Shown: positions 1-11,184 of the stretch, one piece after another | Numbering within the stretch: position 1 is the first letter of the stretch | Layout: every line of letters begins with the position of its first letter | From: Panicum virgatum | Taxonomy: Eukaryota; Streptophyta; Magnoliopsida; Poales; Poaceae | Direction: 5' to 3' | NCBI RefSeq assembly: GCF_016808335.1 | Contig: NC_053149.1 | Location: 33,756,087-33,820,086, forward strand | Length of the DNA: 64,000 nt | Position numbers and translations under genes: made by a program | The notes under the pieces: generated by a model | Databases searched by the model: none | What the model was told of the DNA's origin: nothing | The model's input: only the letters and a program-made list of their open reading frames with translations

Positions 1-1233
1 CACACTACGCATGCACACCACGGTAGCTCCAGTCAGCGAGGGAACACGAAATGACCACCCCTATGTTGATGCGAAAAATTGCCCCGCCGGACGCTCCATG
101 TATGCTAGGGTCGGGGAGATCTGCTTCGATCCAACATACCGAACCCAATAGGCGCGTGTTTGGTGCGCTAGGCATGCCAGTTAATTTGACATGCAATTGA
201 TAAAAAGGATAGACGTTAGATGCAAAAGGCTATCGGCTAGCCAGTCGATGTAGATGATGCCCACAATCGATTATCATGTAGCCAGACGCGGGGATGCAAG
301 CCATGCTTAAAGCAGCGTAGCTCATGAGCAACACCTATATCGAAGTCAAAATTGGCCTGCGTGATCAGATTATGGGAGGTAACCGATCAAGATACATTTA
401 AGCTGAATAACTTGTGATAAAAACTTAAAGCAACCTAGATTAAATAGATTAACCTAGCAAGACCTAAGCAGATGTCAATAACTTGTGGTAAAAATTTAAA
501 GCAGACCAGATTAAACGCATTAACCTAGCAAGATTTAAGCAATTACCGATAACTTGGTGATATAAGTAATAACAAGCTAGATTAACGGATCAATTAACCT
601 AACAAATTGATAACTTTTATCAATAAATTGATGAGCAAACCAGACCCCATTGGACGGATCTAGAGTGCTCGAAACAGGTGAATAAGTTAAAGCCCGCCGA
701 ATGGATCTAACTTACTCAATAACTTTGAACAAAATAAACAGAGGAAGAAGCGATGCGCTGTCAATCTGGATCTGTCTACGCAATTTGACATGGAACTTAC
801 TAGCAAGCGATGAACGTGCTTGCTGAGAAGAACTCGAAAAAAGAAAAAAAAAAGCTACTGCAACTATAGCAAAGTCGCTTGCAGAAAAGTAGATGTACTG
901 AATGTATAAAAGTTTTGTTTGGATGTAGTTGATCAAAATTTACAAATATCGGAGGTCTGCTATTTATAGCCTAAACCTAGACCCCGTTGCCGATACGGCA
1001 AAATTACAATTTGCGAAACACGAAATCAAACTTACCTAATTGAATGATATAAAATCTAAAAGATAACTTTCTGATTTTAACCACCAGCTCTTTCCTTAGC
1101 TCCATCGGCTACGACGTCTTTCTCTGGCCCACAGGCCCAATTTGCTTCAGCTCTTCTCTTTACTTCAGCATCGGCCTATTCTCATCGGCCGTTTGTCTAA
1201 AAAATTGACACATGGAAAAAAATGGTGTCAACA
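1..1233 (-). mobile_element. Partial LTR of a minus-strand Ty3/gypsy element (Tat-like), left end outside window
   Basis: Read on the minus strand, an LTR-like sequence begins TGTTGACACC at 1233 and runs left off the window. A polypurine tract (TAAAAATAGGGGCAAG, 1249-1234) lies immediately upstream on that strand, which is where a 3' LTR starts. A strong TATA box, CTATAAATA, sits at 969-961 on the minus strand and would be the LTR promoter. The TGTTGACACC start and general layout resemble LTRs of Tat-lineage grass elements; this assignment is from memory of the family, not a search. Short ORFs here look like chance. Confidence is high that it is an LTR, lower for the lineage. Confidence 0.55.
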
Positions 1234-1983
1234 CTTGCCCCTATTTTTAGAGTGAATATAATTTTACTCTCAAAATTCTCCTGTAGTCCGATTAGTCTCC
1301 TCCTCTGCGTGGATTCTGACTCCGCACAGCTGATTTCTCGCATTCCGTGCGAGCGGCAAACTGGAAAATTCTTCTTTGTCCTTAGCCTTCTACATTTCTG
1401 CCCGCTCATTCGGAACGCGGGGGTTTTCCATCCGTCTTTTTACCTCTGATCTATTTCCATTTCGCCCCTGGGTCAAGACGCTTCATCTCTTCCCTCAGTT
1501 GATTCAGCTCCACCTCTGTGTTATCATAAATAGAAATATCAGAACAGCAACCCCAAGCCCCATCGGCTGCTAAAGCTTCACCTCTTTCAAGAAAAACCAT
1601 CGTCAGTTTTTCGCACAACAATAGCCAGCAGCAAATGTCCAGGCGAGGGCTCTTCCTATCACTCACCGGCCATCCGTCGCCACCTCGGGTAAGGACTGTA
1701 GCGACGATGAGGCTTCTAGCATGCCTCGCCGATTTCCTTTCCCATTGCAGGTGGATCTTTTTTTTCGGTGCTGATGAGCGCTTGGTGACCTGCTAGGAGG
1801 TTGCTCATGCTGGGCAGCTAGCTCCGGAGAACAAAATCCATGCCATTCATGCCCAACTCATTGACGCCAACACCCCAGGTAGGATTTTTTTTCTGTCAAA
1901 GAAAATCCTCTTCTGATATAACATCAACTTTTAATTAAGCTGTCTTTGTTTTCCTCTCTTAGCCCTGGAATTCCAAGTCCAGG
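1234..1983 (-). other. 3' internal region of the same minus-strand element, with polypurine tract
   Basis: The polypurine tract at 1234-1249 (minus strand) primes plus-strand DNA synthesis in LTR elements. The rest is the untranslated 3' internal part. A 71-codon minus-strand reading frame (1451-1666) ends in a charged, helix-like stretch (VELNQLREEMKRLDP); it could be the C-terminal tail of an accessory ORF, but I cannot assign it. At about 1984 the sequence passes abruptly into an Athila-type LTR fragment. Confidence 0.4.
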
Positions 1984-2309
1984 CCTATTGGATATTTTAG
2001 CGTCACATCCGCAAGCGCATGGATATCGTTGTAACTTTCACAACAGAGTATTCCAAAAGTTATCAAATCCACAGAAAACATGTGTGCTTACTCCTATTCT
2101 TATCGGTCCAAGGACACACCAAAATAAGTGGAAAGGGTAGAGAGGATTCCTAAGTTAGCACTATAGCTGAGTTAAAGATCGATCTCTCGGGCACAATACT
2201 CGCATCGGGCACCAGCTTACGCTTGGTCTGCCAGGTGACTCCGACCAACCGCTCTATGATATATCCAAACGTGGAGGGTTACGAAGGAACCAATAGAGCT
2301 GTCACCACC
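1984..2309 (-). mobile_element. Athila-type (TGTTGACGG family) LTR fragment, 3' part
   Basis: On the minus strand this carries the block that is conserved near the 3' end of the other copies in the window: a run like GAATACTC, GTGAAA, CTACAACG, then ATGCGCTTGCGGAT (around 2040-2005). The expected terminal TACCAACA is degraded to CCAATA near 1984. The fragment ends at 2309 exactly where the chromovirus LTR begins, so the chromovirus inserted into it; the missing upstream part is not adjacent. Confidence 0.6.
2305..2309. repeat. Left target-site duplication (CCACC) of the chromovirus
   Basis: CCACC directly precedes the LTR terminus TGTAACACC at 2310. Ty3/gypsy elements make 5-bp duplications, so this is the expected left copy. 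The right partner cannot be shown because the other end of the element is not present next to this copy. Confidence 0.3.
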
Positions 2310-4316
2310 TGTAACACCCCGGATGTTTCCACAATCCGTAGGCTACATAATAATAACACAAGTATAAATATTATACAAAATTTCAAGAGAGTTTCCCCTG
2401 TAAATAGTACATACTGGACAAACAGATTATATCACAAGATACCAAAATAGCATACGAATGAAGAATAAGCATCACAGCCCATCCCAACAACAAAATAAGT
2501 TGATCTGACCAACCACATGAACGTCGCAACCATGGATTGAATAAATCAACCAAGCTTAACCATGTACTCTAGGCACCAATTAAGATATAAGCATGTGTAA
2601 ACAAATGTATGTGCTCTTGCAGACCATCTACTCCCCATTCCTATGCATGCCGCAGTCAATTGGAACCTAAAAACTGAATAAACACAAAGGTGAGTAACAA
2701 TACTCAGCAAGTACAATTAGAACAAAAAAGAACATACATGAACCATGAAGGAATAAACAATTGTGAAACGGTAGTTTCTGTCTGAAACGGACCCAACTTG
2801 AAACATCCTTTGCATTTACCGGTAAGGCCGAGCAAGTAGGGGCAGCACTTACTCACAGAAATATGAATAAATAACTAAATTGCACATCTAGATCTACCGG
2901 AACATGAATGGAATTTTAAAAAATAGTTTGAAACTTGAATCATGAAACATGAACAACTAATGGACTTGAGTATCATACTCCCGAGATAAAGCCATAGGAT
3001 AGCATAAGAAAAGAGATGGCAAGCAAATTGCCAAGAAACAGTTCATCATGCATTTGCCTTAACCTTGATGAGAACCTGGCGTATCACTTTCGACTCTAGA
3101 ACTCTTCAAACCTGTGCAAAAATCCATGTTTAGGTACTAGCATAAGTTACACAACTACAAATTTTGGTTTATCCAGAAATTTGAGTACAAGCTGCTGGCT
3201 CACTAATCTGACCGTATCTTTTGATTCGCTTAAGCAAATGCAACAAATAAATACATCTCGAACGACTATAGAAAATTTCTAACATCTTTTGTTACAAGTG
3301 AGAGAGAAAATTTGGACTCTAATTTCATCGAAAACAGATAAACATATACCTGCACAGATTTTAACCTAGTCGGGCAGCAGTACTAATTTGACCATTACTC
3401 GTAAACCACTATTCGGAATTGAGCGAAATTAGCGCCATTGGAAATATCGACGAAACCTACAACTTTTGTATGTACAAGATACTGAAATTCTATACAGATT
3501 GACACCAGATTTCGAATTAAGCTCGCTGCTCAGAAATTCAGACCATTGTTAAAGGTATTCAGGAACCAATCAGACTTTTGGAACTCATCTACAAACATCA
3601 AGGAACTCGTTTGGAGATAGCCTATCAGTCCAGATCACGATTTTGTGAATGGAATCGATGGATTTCACAATACCCTACCTTTTCCCCTTTCCATTCCTTT
3701 ACCTTCCTCTTTCCTTATTCCTTCCCAAATTCCCTTCCCCACACTGCCCACTGGTAGCAATTCTGCACCACAAGCAGCAGGCCATTCACATATACCACAA
3801 GAAGTAGTGCAAGCGCATATGGAAAGCAAGGGAATTAAGCCATGAGGGAAATAGAAAGATGGGGTACCACACCTAAACGCGCAGCACAGCCAGTCGCAGG
3901 TTGGGGGCAGGACGTCGGCAGCACCACCAGGGCGCCGAGTTGCTGGACGGCGAGCTGCTTGACGGCGGTAGGATGGGAGCTAGATGATGATGAGAGCTGA
4001 GGAGGAGAATGGGAGGTGGCGGCGCTGCAGGAATAGGAGTCGGGAAAAATATCGTGATGGAGCTAGACAAGAAACAGAAAACCTAAGCCACATCCAACGG
4101 TCTAGATTGATCGACTAGCAATGAACTAACCCATTATCCAAATGTAACATGTTAGTAGTAAAATGGATTCGCTTTGACGAGCTCTACGCATCCACGGTCT
4201 CCGATCGTTCATACTACGCATCCACGGTCTCCGATCGTTCATATGACCAATGATTCAAAAGTCAACTTTTGCCCACATTAATTCACCTGGTCAAAGTTTT
4301 TTTTGGGAATATTACA
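2310..4316 (-). mobile_element. 3' LTR of a minus-strand chromovirus (Ty3/gypsy), about 2.0 kb
   Basis: On the minus strand the LTR starts TGTAATATTCCC at 4316 and ends GGGTGTTACA at 2310, so it has TG...CA ends with a short inverted repeat (TGTAA/TTACA). A polypurine tract (GAAGGGGGAG, minus strand) lies just outside at about 4331-4322, followed further upstream by the chromodomain and integrase coding region, confirming this is the 3' LTR. An exact 30-bp tandem duplication lies inside it. The 5' LTR of this element was not found in the window. Confidence 0.8.
4184..4243. repeat. Exact 30-bp tandem duplication inside the chromovirus LTR
   Basis: The unit beginning CTACGCATCCACGGTCTCC occurs at 4184-4213 and again, without a change, at 4214-4243. 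It lies near the 5' end (minus-strand sense) of the LTR, in U3. Perfect identity suggests a recent event, by slippage or repair. Confidence 0.85.
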
Positions 4317-4382
4317 TTCTCTCCCCCTTCAAAAGGATTCACCTCGAATTCTTTATTTTTCAGACCAGGCATAAAAGAATTA

Positions 4383-5640
4383 TTATAACTTAAGGAAAAC
4401 TAAGATACTCACCCGAGGTGAATAATTTCGGGTACTTTTCTTGCATCTGTGACTCGAGCTCTCAAGTGGCTTCACGCTCAGTTTGATTTGTCCAAAGGAC
4501 CTTCACATACTCACATACCTGAGCGTTCGATGCCGTAACACCCGCTCGGACTGTTCCAGAATTCTCACAGGACGGGCCTCGAATGTCAAGTCTTGTTCAA
4601 TTGTCACCAGTTCCAAGGTTATATGGTGTTCGGGATCTCTCAAATACATCCTCAACATGGAGACATGGAACACATTATGCACAACTTTCATCGAGTGTGG
4701 TAAGTCTAAGTGGTATGCCAACCTTCCAATTCGTGCCACTATAGGAAAAGGACCAATATATCTCGGACTAAGCTTCCCTTTAGTACTAAATCTAACTGCA
4801 CCCTTGGTAGGGAATACCTTGAGAAGTACTTGGTCCCCAACATGAAACTCCAAGCCTCGCCTTCGAACATCGGCATAGCTCTTTTGCTTGCTCTGAGTAG
4901 CTAGGATATGTTGTCGATCCACCGCCACCCGATCAGCAGTCCGCTGGACCCAATCTGGTCCTAAAACTGCTTTCTCACCCACTGCATCCCAGCAAAGTGG
5001 TGACCTACACTTCCTTCCATAAAGTGCTTCAAATGTTGCGCATTGAATACTAGCATGATAACTATTATTGTAAGCAAACTCAACTAGTGGCAAATGATTG
5101 TCCCAGCTGCCCTTCCAAGATAGGACACATGTCCTCAGCATATCTTCCAAGGTCTGTATTGTACGCTCAGATTGACATTCCATTTGAGGGTGAAAAGCAG
5201 TGCTAAGTATCACCTCCAAGGCACTCTGTAAGCTCTCCCAAAAACTTGGAAACAAACTTAGCATCTCTATCGGAAACAATGGTATGAGGTACTCCATGCA
5301 ACCTCACAATTTCTTTCATGTAATTAGGAGCCAAGTCACTCGCTAAATTTGTGGAGGGAATATGAATGAAATGTCCAACCTTACTAAGATGATCCACGAT
5401 AACCCAAATGGAATCTTTCCCTTCGGCGTACATGGTAAACCAACCACAAAATCCATGGCAACATCATCCCATGGAGACAAGGGAACTTCCAATGATTGCA
5501 ATTTTCCAGCAGGATGCTTATGCTCAGCCTTAACTCGTTGGCATACGCCACATGAAGCCACATACCTTGCCACATCAACTTTCATTCTCTTCCACCAATA
5601 ACTCTTTTTTAGATCCTGATACATCTTGTTTTCACCAGGA
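4383..5640 (-). pseudogene. Chromovirus pol: integrase and C-terminal chromodomain (broken)
   Basis: Minus-strand reading frames give a zinc-binding HHCC region (YWWKRMKVDVARYVASCGVC, about 5600-5550), then the integrase core with the motifs AMDFVVGLP, VSDRDAKF and SERTIQTLEDMLR, and the GPF/Y-type end (YIGPFPIVARIG). Past 4503 a frameshift leads into a chromodomain-like end with VKVLW, a degraded EREAT and QMQEKYPKLF (about 4500-4400). A chromodomain after integrase is the hallmark of chromoviruses (here most like the Tekay group) and targets integration to marked chromatin. The catalytic glutamate region reads CQSERT where DGQTERT is usual. At least two frameshifts and one stop mean no function. 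Confidence 0.85.
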
Positions 5641-6400
5641 TGTACCGTGTAAGGTGAGCAATCTGCTTCTCACAGAATATCATCCTTCACCGTAGCCTTC
5701 TGTGGGACACAAAGATGACACGAAACCGAATAGCCCCTAAAGCATCTAAAGTGAAATCACCCACTCTACCTTCACTATTACGCTTCTTCACCTCTCGCAA
5801 TAATCGATCATGCTGTTGTGCTTCCAACACCCGCTCGGGTATGGCAGAATCCAGAATAACACATGTCTCCATTTCTGATACTCCAGCAAAACAATAAGAA
5901 ATGTCCATCCGCTCAAACTCTAATATTAAACAATTCAAGACTTGCGCGGCTCAAAGCATCAGCAGCAACATTTGCTTTACCTGGAGTATACTGGATATTG
6001 ATATCGTAATCTTTGATTAACTCGAACCATCATCGTTGTCTCAAATTAAAATCCTTCTGCGTGAAAATATACTTCAAACTCTTATTATCAGTGAAATCAT
6101 AAGGTTCGCCATAGAGGAAATGTCTCCATATCTTCAATGCAAATACAACCGCAGCAAGCTCTAAATCATGTGTGGGTAATTCTCCTCATGCTTCCTTAAC
6201 TGCCTCGATGCATAGGCAATTACCTTCCCTTCCTGCATAATGACACACCCAAGTCCAATTCTGGAAGCATTAGAATAAACTGTAAAACGCTTACCAGGCT
6301 CAGGAAGGATGAGAATAGGAACAATCACTAACTTCTCCTTCAATACTTGGAAACTACGCTCACACGCATTAGTCCACTCAAACTTCACATTTTAATGTGT
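5641..6400 (-). pseudogene. Chromovirus pol: RNase H region (broken)
   Basis: Minus-strand frames contain [37 protein letters not shown] and [17 protein letters not shown], the typical start of the Ty3/gypsy RNase H domain that degrades RNA in RNA:DNA hybrids. In the family the first catalytic Asp lies in YSDAS; here it reads YSNAS, so the residue is lost. Stops occur between about 5940 and 6160 and around 6390. It lies between the reverse transcriptase and integrase pieces in the expected order. Confidence 0.8.
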
Positions 6401-7323
6401 GAGCATAGATAATGGCTTAGCAATTGTAGAAAAAATCCTTCACAAATCTACGGTAATAACCAACCATACCTAAGAAACTACTCACATCCTTGACATTTGC
6501 TGGTCTTTCCCACTATACAACTATGGAAACCTTACTTGGATCATTAGAGATACCTTCCTAATTTATTACATGCCCCAAGAAACTAACCTCTGATAACCAG
6601 AACTCACACTTCTTCAACTTGGCCTAAAACTTATTATCCCACAACGTCGGAAGTACTAGCCTCAAATGTTGTTCATGCTCTTCCTCAGTCTTGGAGAAAA
6701 TGAGTATGTCATCAATGAATACCACAACAAAATCATCAAATTAATTAATGTACCATCTTGTTCATTGTCTCCATGAAGTAAGGAGGTGCATTTGTCAAGC
6801 CAAACGATATAACCCTAAACTCATAGTGCCCATACATGGTGGCGAACGCTGTTTTCTTCATGTCTTCTTCTCTAACCGGGATTTGATTATAACCAGACTA
6901 CAGATCAATCTTGGAGAGCACCCGAGCACCTCTCAGACGATCAAATAACTCATCAATACGAGGTGAAGGATACTTATTCTTGATAGTCACAACATTTAAC
7001 CCATGATAATCCACGCACATGCGCCAACTCCCATCCTTCTTCTTAGTAAAGAAGATAGGAGCCCTCCAAGGCGACACACTATGTTGAACCAACTTCTTAG
7101 ACAATAAGTCATCCAATTGCTTCTTCGACTCTTCTTGAAAAGATCGAGACAAATGGTAAGGTGCCAAGGTAACTGGTTGAGTACCAATGATAAGATCAAT
7201 ACGAAATTCCACCTCACGCTTGGGAGGCATTCCTAGCAACTCACCAGGAAACACATCAGGATAGTCTCGAACCACACGAATGTCCTTAATCATTAAGGAC
7301 TTGGTTCTTTGGCTAGGGTCCAA
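6401..7323 (-). pseudogene. Chromovirus pol: reverse transcriptase (broken)
   Basis: The longest open piece (6898-7323, minus) carries the N-terminal reverse transcriptase motifs [37 protein letters not shown] and LSKIDL. Further along, in broken frames, the active-site box can be read as [17 protein letters not shown] near 6750-6690 and the LGHVI motif follows. The order fits Ty3/gypsy. Stops and frameshifts separate the pieces, so no active enzyme is encoded. Confidence 0.85.
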
Positions 7324-7570
7324 AGAAATCTAGTTTTCACCAATCAGTGCCCAAGAAAAAACTTGCCATTATAAATAGAGTAAGAAGGAGCACTGGCTTG
7401 CAAAGTTATTGTCTGGCCTGAAGGAGCTTCTAAGGAAACGGTCTGATATTATTGCCCGATAACGATGCAACCAATCCATTCCCAGAATAACATCAAAGAT
7501 TGGTAGAGTAATCACCATAAGATTTGCCATAAAATCATCCCCCTCAACGGATATTGTGCAACCCGATCAT
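7324..7570 (-). pseudogene. Chromovirus pol: protease C-terminal part (truncated)
   Basis: Minus-strand reading gives DVILGMDWLHRYRAI around 7500-7450, the ILGMDWL motif at the end of retropepsin-like proteases in this group. The reading ends where the Athila element A is inserted (7576). The N-terminal protease half and gag of this chromovirus are missing from the adjoining sequence. Confidence 0.7.
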
Positions 7571-7575
7571 ACCAC

Positions 7576-9912
7576 TGTTGACGGCCATTAATTCACGTTT
7601 TGACCGTCAACTTCTCGGGAATAAAATGAGCTTTTGCACTATGTTCCATGCATATTTATATAATTCTAATATGTTCCACAAGTTTTGGATGAGTTGTGCT
7701 TGCAGGAGATCACAACCCAAAAATGGATGAAAACGGAGAAAATCCAGGCCGCCCGGCCTCGACTGTGCCGGCCGGCCTGACTCCTCAACATACATGGGTG
7801 CATCCTTGTTACAGGGGGAACGTGACATGTTCACAATGCCCCTAAATCAGGGATTGGCCCCTGATTCAGTCGGTGGATTCGGAAGGCATGGGCATCAACC
7901 AAAAGGACCCACAAGTCAGTGCCCAGATGATTAAACGTCGGTGATACCCATCCCAATAGCAATCTCAGGCCTTGATTTACAACGTCGGTGAAACGGAGGG
8001 TCGACAGGCTCCGGAGGCAGGCCTCCCAACTTCCCCCGGACCGCTCGGCCTAAGAAAATGGAGTTTGGATTGAGTACCAGAATTACCGACCTCCAGAAGC
8101 AATCAGGAGCGTCCACTCGAAGGCGGTGGCCACGTGGCCACTCCCCCAAGCCGGCCAACATAGGGGGAGACCGCGTGGCCCCACTTGTCAGCCACTGAAG
8201 ATGCCCTTTCGCATGAAGTCTAAGCTAAGCAAGGGTAGCGTATACCTGCAGTACCGGCCACGGAACCGACCTTGAACTACTGTAAGTAGGCCTCCCATCC
8301 TCACTTGTAAGACACACCAAAAGGAGCTCTCTTCTCTCATTTCTATACTAGGTTAGTGGTTGGGAGTTAGAGTCGAGTCCAGCTTGTCTCGGGGATTCGA
8401 AGTCATCATCGAAGCTCAGTATAAGCTCTTGTATCTTTTCCTTTGACTTTATTAACATAAGTAATCTTCTTTATTTACTTCGAGTCAGCTTTACTTTCTG
8501 CAAGTCATTTATCTTTTCGAGTACGAGTACTTGTCTATGGAAGTAATTTACCTCTAGTTCGGTTTAAGTTATCTTTCTTGTTTGTTGGAGCTTGTCTTAC
8601 GGGTTTTCTCGCCCGGACTAGTGAGCTCAAGTTAGTTCGCTATGTTGAAGGGAATTTCTCTTGAAGGCCTCAAGAGAAATCATAGTATCGAGTGCAGACA
8701 TGGTGTCTGACTTAGTGCTATCTAGAAAGTGTATTCCACCCCACGGTACCGCAGTGGTAGTCCACAAGTGGTGACAGCCTTGTCTGTCCTCCGTAGTCCA
8801 CCATGTTCGTGTGTTTTCATAGCAGTAGTTGCCGACTGTCGTTGCACTCCCTCCTCATCCCATTCTGCATCCTTCTCTGAGGCCGCCGATGTAAGCGCCA
8901 GGTTCTCATCCTCAAGGAAGAAGCTTAGGTCTGTTCTAGGGAGGCTAGCTCGGTAATTTATGATGAGGACACCATGAGTACGTCTACACCAGCAGCACCT
9001 TCTCCAGTGCCTCCAGATGCACCTCCACCCCAGACGCCACCTTCTGGGCCAATCACTCGGGCCCGTGCAAGAGAACTGAACTTCGTCATGCTACTGAAGA
9101 ATGAAGGCCCAGAAGAATAGAAGCTGGCCCAACAGAGGCCCTTCTGTGGGCGCCTAGGGCTGCGCCCTCCCCCTTTCCCTGGACGCCAGGGGCGGCGCCC
9201 CCATCTCCTAGCCGCACCTCCCCTAGGGGCTGCGCCCCCTCTCCCTCTATTTAGAGAGAGGTTTCCTTTCATTTCAGACTTGAGTTTTGTTTTACATCTA
9301 TCTTTAGCTACTCTTGAACATGCGCAAATCAGCGCTGTCCTCGTGTATTCAGAACTCCACCTTCGAGTGATAATCAGATTGCTCGCTTCTTTTTCTTGTT
9401 CGTTCTTCGATTGCGGACAGGAAACGATCTTCGTGATCAGGCTGATCTTGCATCAACAAGGTCAATAACCACAGGGAGTTGGTTCAGCGATTGCATTGGC
9501 ACTTCGGGCTCGCTCGTCGTAGTCAGATCGTGAGGGTCATCTTCCGCCAAGTCGAATTTTTTTCCCACTCACCGAAAGATCGGGCACTCCGCCTCTATCA
9601 ATTTAGGAGTGTATCAGGTGTCCTTTCTTGCTTGTTGTCCTCCCAGCTGCTACCTCTCTAAGGTATAGAGTCTCCAGTGTCAAATGGTCATTGCCTGACC
9701 ATTTATCCTATCGATTTATGTGGCTTACCCTGCTGAATTAGTCGGTCGATATAATCGGTGACGGTTGACATTACAATTTATGATATACTTTACGATAGTG
9801 CTTCTCTTAGGATTTTCTCGACACCCTAGAATACTCTGTGGTGAAGTGCTACACCGGTGATTCTGTGCGCTTGCGGAATACCATTTCATATAGAGCATAA
9901 GGGACACCAACA
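7576..9912 (+). mobile_element. 5' LTR of Athila-lineage element A, carrying a nested solo LTR
   Basis: Starts TGTTGACGG and ends CACCAACA, followed after 8 bases by the primer-binding site. The first 36 bases form an inverted repeat (GTTGACGGCC ... GACCGTCAAC). Near the 3' end it has the family block with GTGAAGTGCTACACCGG and GTGCGCTTGCGGA (about 9840-9880). After removing the nested solo LTR and one duplicated 5-mer its length is about 1.52 kb, matching the 1.50-kb solo copy at 49845-51341. Confidence 0.85.
8961..9775 (+). mobile_element. Solo LTR (Ty3/gypsy, RIRE3/Retrosat-like) inside LTR A
   Basis: 815 bp beginning TGATGAGGACACC and ending GTTGACATTACA, flanked on both sides by the 5-bp duplication ATTTA (8956-8960 and 9776-9780). 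This is the signature of an LTR element that lost its interior by LTR-LTR recombination. An open frame at 8974-9120 encodes a tail with GPITRARARELNF, a motif known at the C-terminus of gypsy polyproteins in grasses whose coding region runs into the 3' LTR. A TATA-like CTATTTAGA lies near 9246. The later part (AACCACAGGGAG, TCCGCCAAGTCG) matches my memory of this LTR family. Confidence 0.9.
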
Positions 9913-9920
9913 AGCATTTC

Positions 9921-9938
9921 TAGCGTCGTTGTCGGGGA
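9921..9938 (+). other. Primer-binding site of element A (tRNA-Asp type)
   Basis: TAGCGTCGTTGTCGGGGA is close to TGGCGCCGTTGCCGGGGA, the site complementary to the 3' end of tRNA-Asp used by Athila-lineage elements. It lies 8 bases after the LTR end; the changes from the ideal site are all transitions (G to A or C to T). Confidence 0.7.
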
Positions 9939-10053
9939 ATCAATTGGCTAAAGTTATCGTAGAATTGTGTGATAAACTTTAATGTTTTATCACCGCTAGT
10001 TTTAGCGGGCTTACCATTGCTCTCTCTCTCGTCTGATTGATGCAGAGTAGCGC

Positions 10054-11184
10054 ATGACCGGTTTCGATCTACCATCAGACTTCAATCCGAATCTAGAAAA
10101 AATTGGGAGAATTGTGAGATGCCACGTTGTCCCACCTCAAAATAGACTCACTTGGAATCCAGGTTTGTCCACTTCAGCAACACCCATGGCTAAGACTCTT
10201 CGTCAGTACTCAGCCCCGTCCAGCAGCCACATCCCTACTGGACTAAACAATGACTAAGGCAATGATGGTTTTGAGCTCAAGACTGGACTGGTGAACATGA
10301 TTCAAACAAGTCCGTCCTGCGGTTAGGCATCCGAGGATGCTAACGCCCAGCTCCAGAACTTCCTGAAAGTGAGTAGTACCATCAACCCCAGAGGCACTAT
10401 GATGGATAACGTTCGTCTTCAACTGTTTCCATTCCCTTTGCTCGGCAAAGCGAAGACATGGTTCTACACCAACAAAGCAGACTTCACTACTTGGGATGCT
10501 TGTTCCACTACATTCCTAACCAAGTACTTCCCGGTGGGCAAGACAAATGCCCTCCGGAGCAAGATCTCCATATTTCAGCAACTCCCAGATGAAACCATCC
10601 CGGAAGCCTGGGAGACATTTTGGGAATACATCGTAGCATGCCCAAACTATTCAGAGTTTCTTCCATGGCTTGAACATACCAGCTCAGAATCACATTGATG
10701 CAGCATTGGGAGATTCTTTCCTCTCTCTCAACGTCATTGGAGCAAAGGTGCTGGTCGAAAAGATTGCTTCCAACCAGAGTTGGAAATGAGATAGGCAGCA
10801 ACCCTGCAAGGGAATTCACCATATTGACAGTGTCGATATGCTCGCCCCCAAGATGGACCTTCTCATGAAAAGGTTGTAATCTCCGCATCAGGAGGCCAAC
10901 CAGATTATGTACTCTCCCATGACTTGTGAAACTTATAGAGAGACTGGACATACGGGCAACTCTTGCCCTCCTACTCAGGAGGAAGCGAATTTTGTTGGAA
11001 CGAACAATTCCAACAATTCGGGATTCCTTCCTCAGTAGGGTTGGAACTCCAAGCCCAATATCCCCTTCGGCCAACAGTAAGGTATAAATTTAAATAATAA
11101 TTTTCAGCCTACTTTAAAAGACCTAGTGTACGGCCAGAAACAAATCAATGATGGATACAGGACAATGAAGGGAAAGCTAACCAC
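10054..11184 (+). pseudogene. Athila-lineage gag (broken)
   Basis: Plus-strand pieces encode a capsid-like domain with NVRLQLFPFPLLGKAKTWFY, TWDACSTTFLTKYFPVGKT and ISIFQQLPDETIPEAWETF, the typical Retrotrans_gag pattern of Athila elements. A degenerate zinc knuckle follows (CETYRETGHTGNSC, about 10922-10965). Stops occur near 10255, 10326, 10697, 10786 and 11036, with frameshifts, so it is dead. The start at 10054 is arbitrary; the true gag start may be further upstream. It is cut off at about 11184 by an L1 LINE fragment, and the protease resumes after that fragment. Confidence 0.75.

Noticed and set aside
7571..7575. ACCAC as a proven TSD of element A
   Set aside because: The right end of element A is missing, so the duplicate cannot be shown.
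8958..9272. 104-codon minus-strand glycine/arginine-rich frame
   Set aside because: It is the complement of the GC-rich part of a solo LTR whose plus strand carries a recognisable polyprotein tail.
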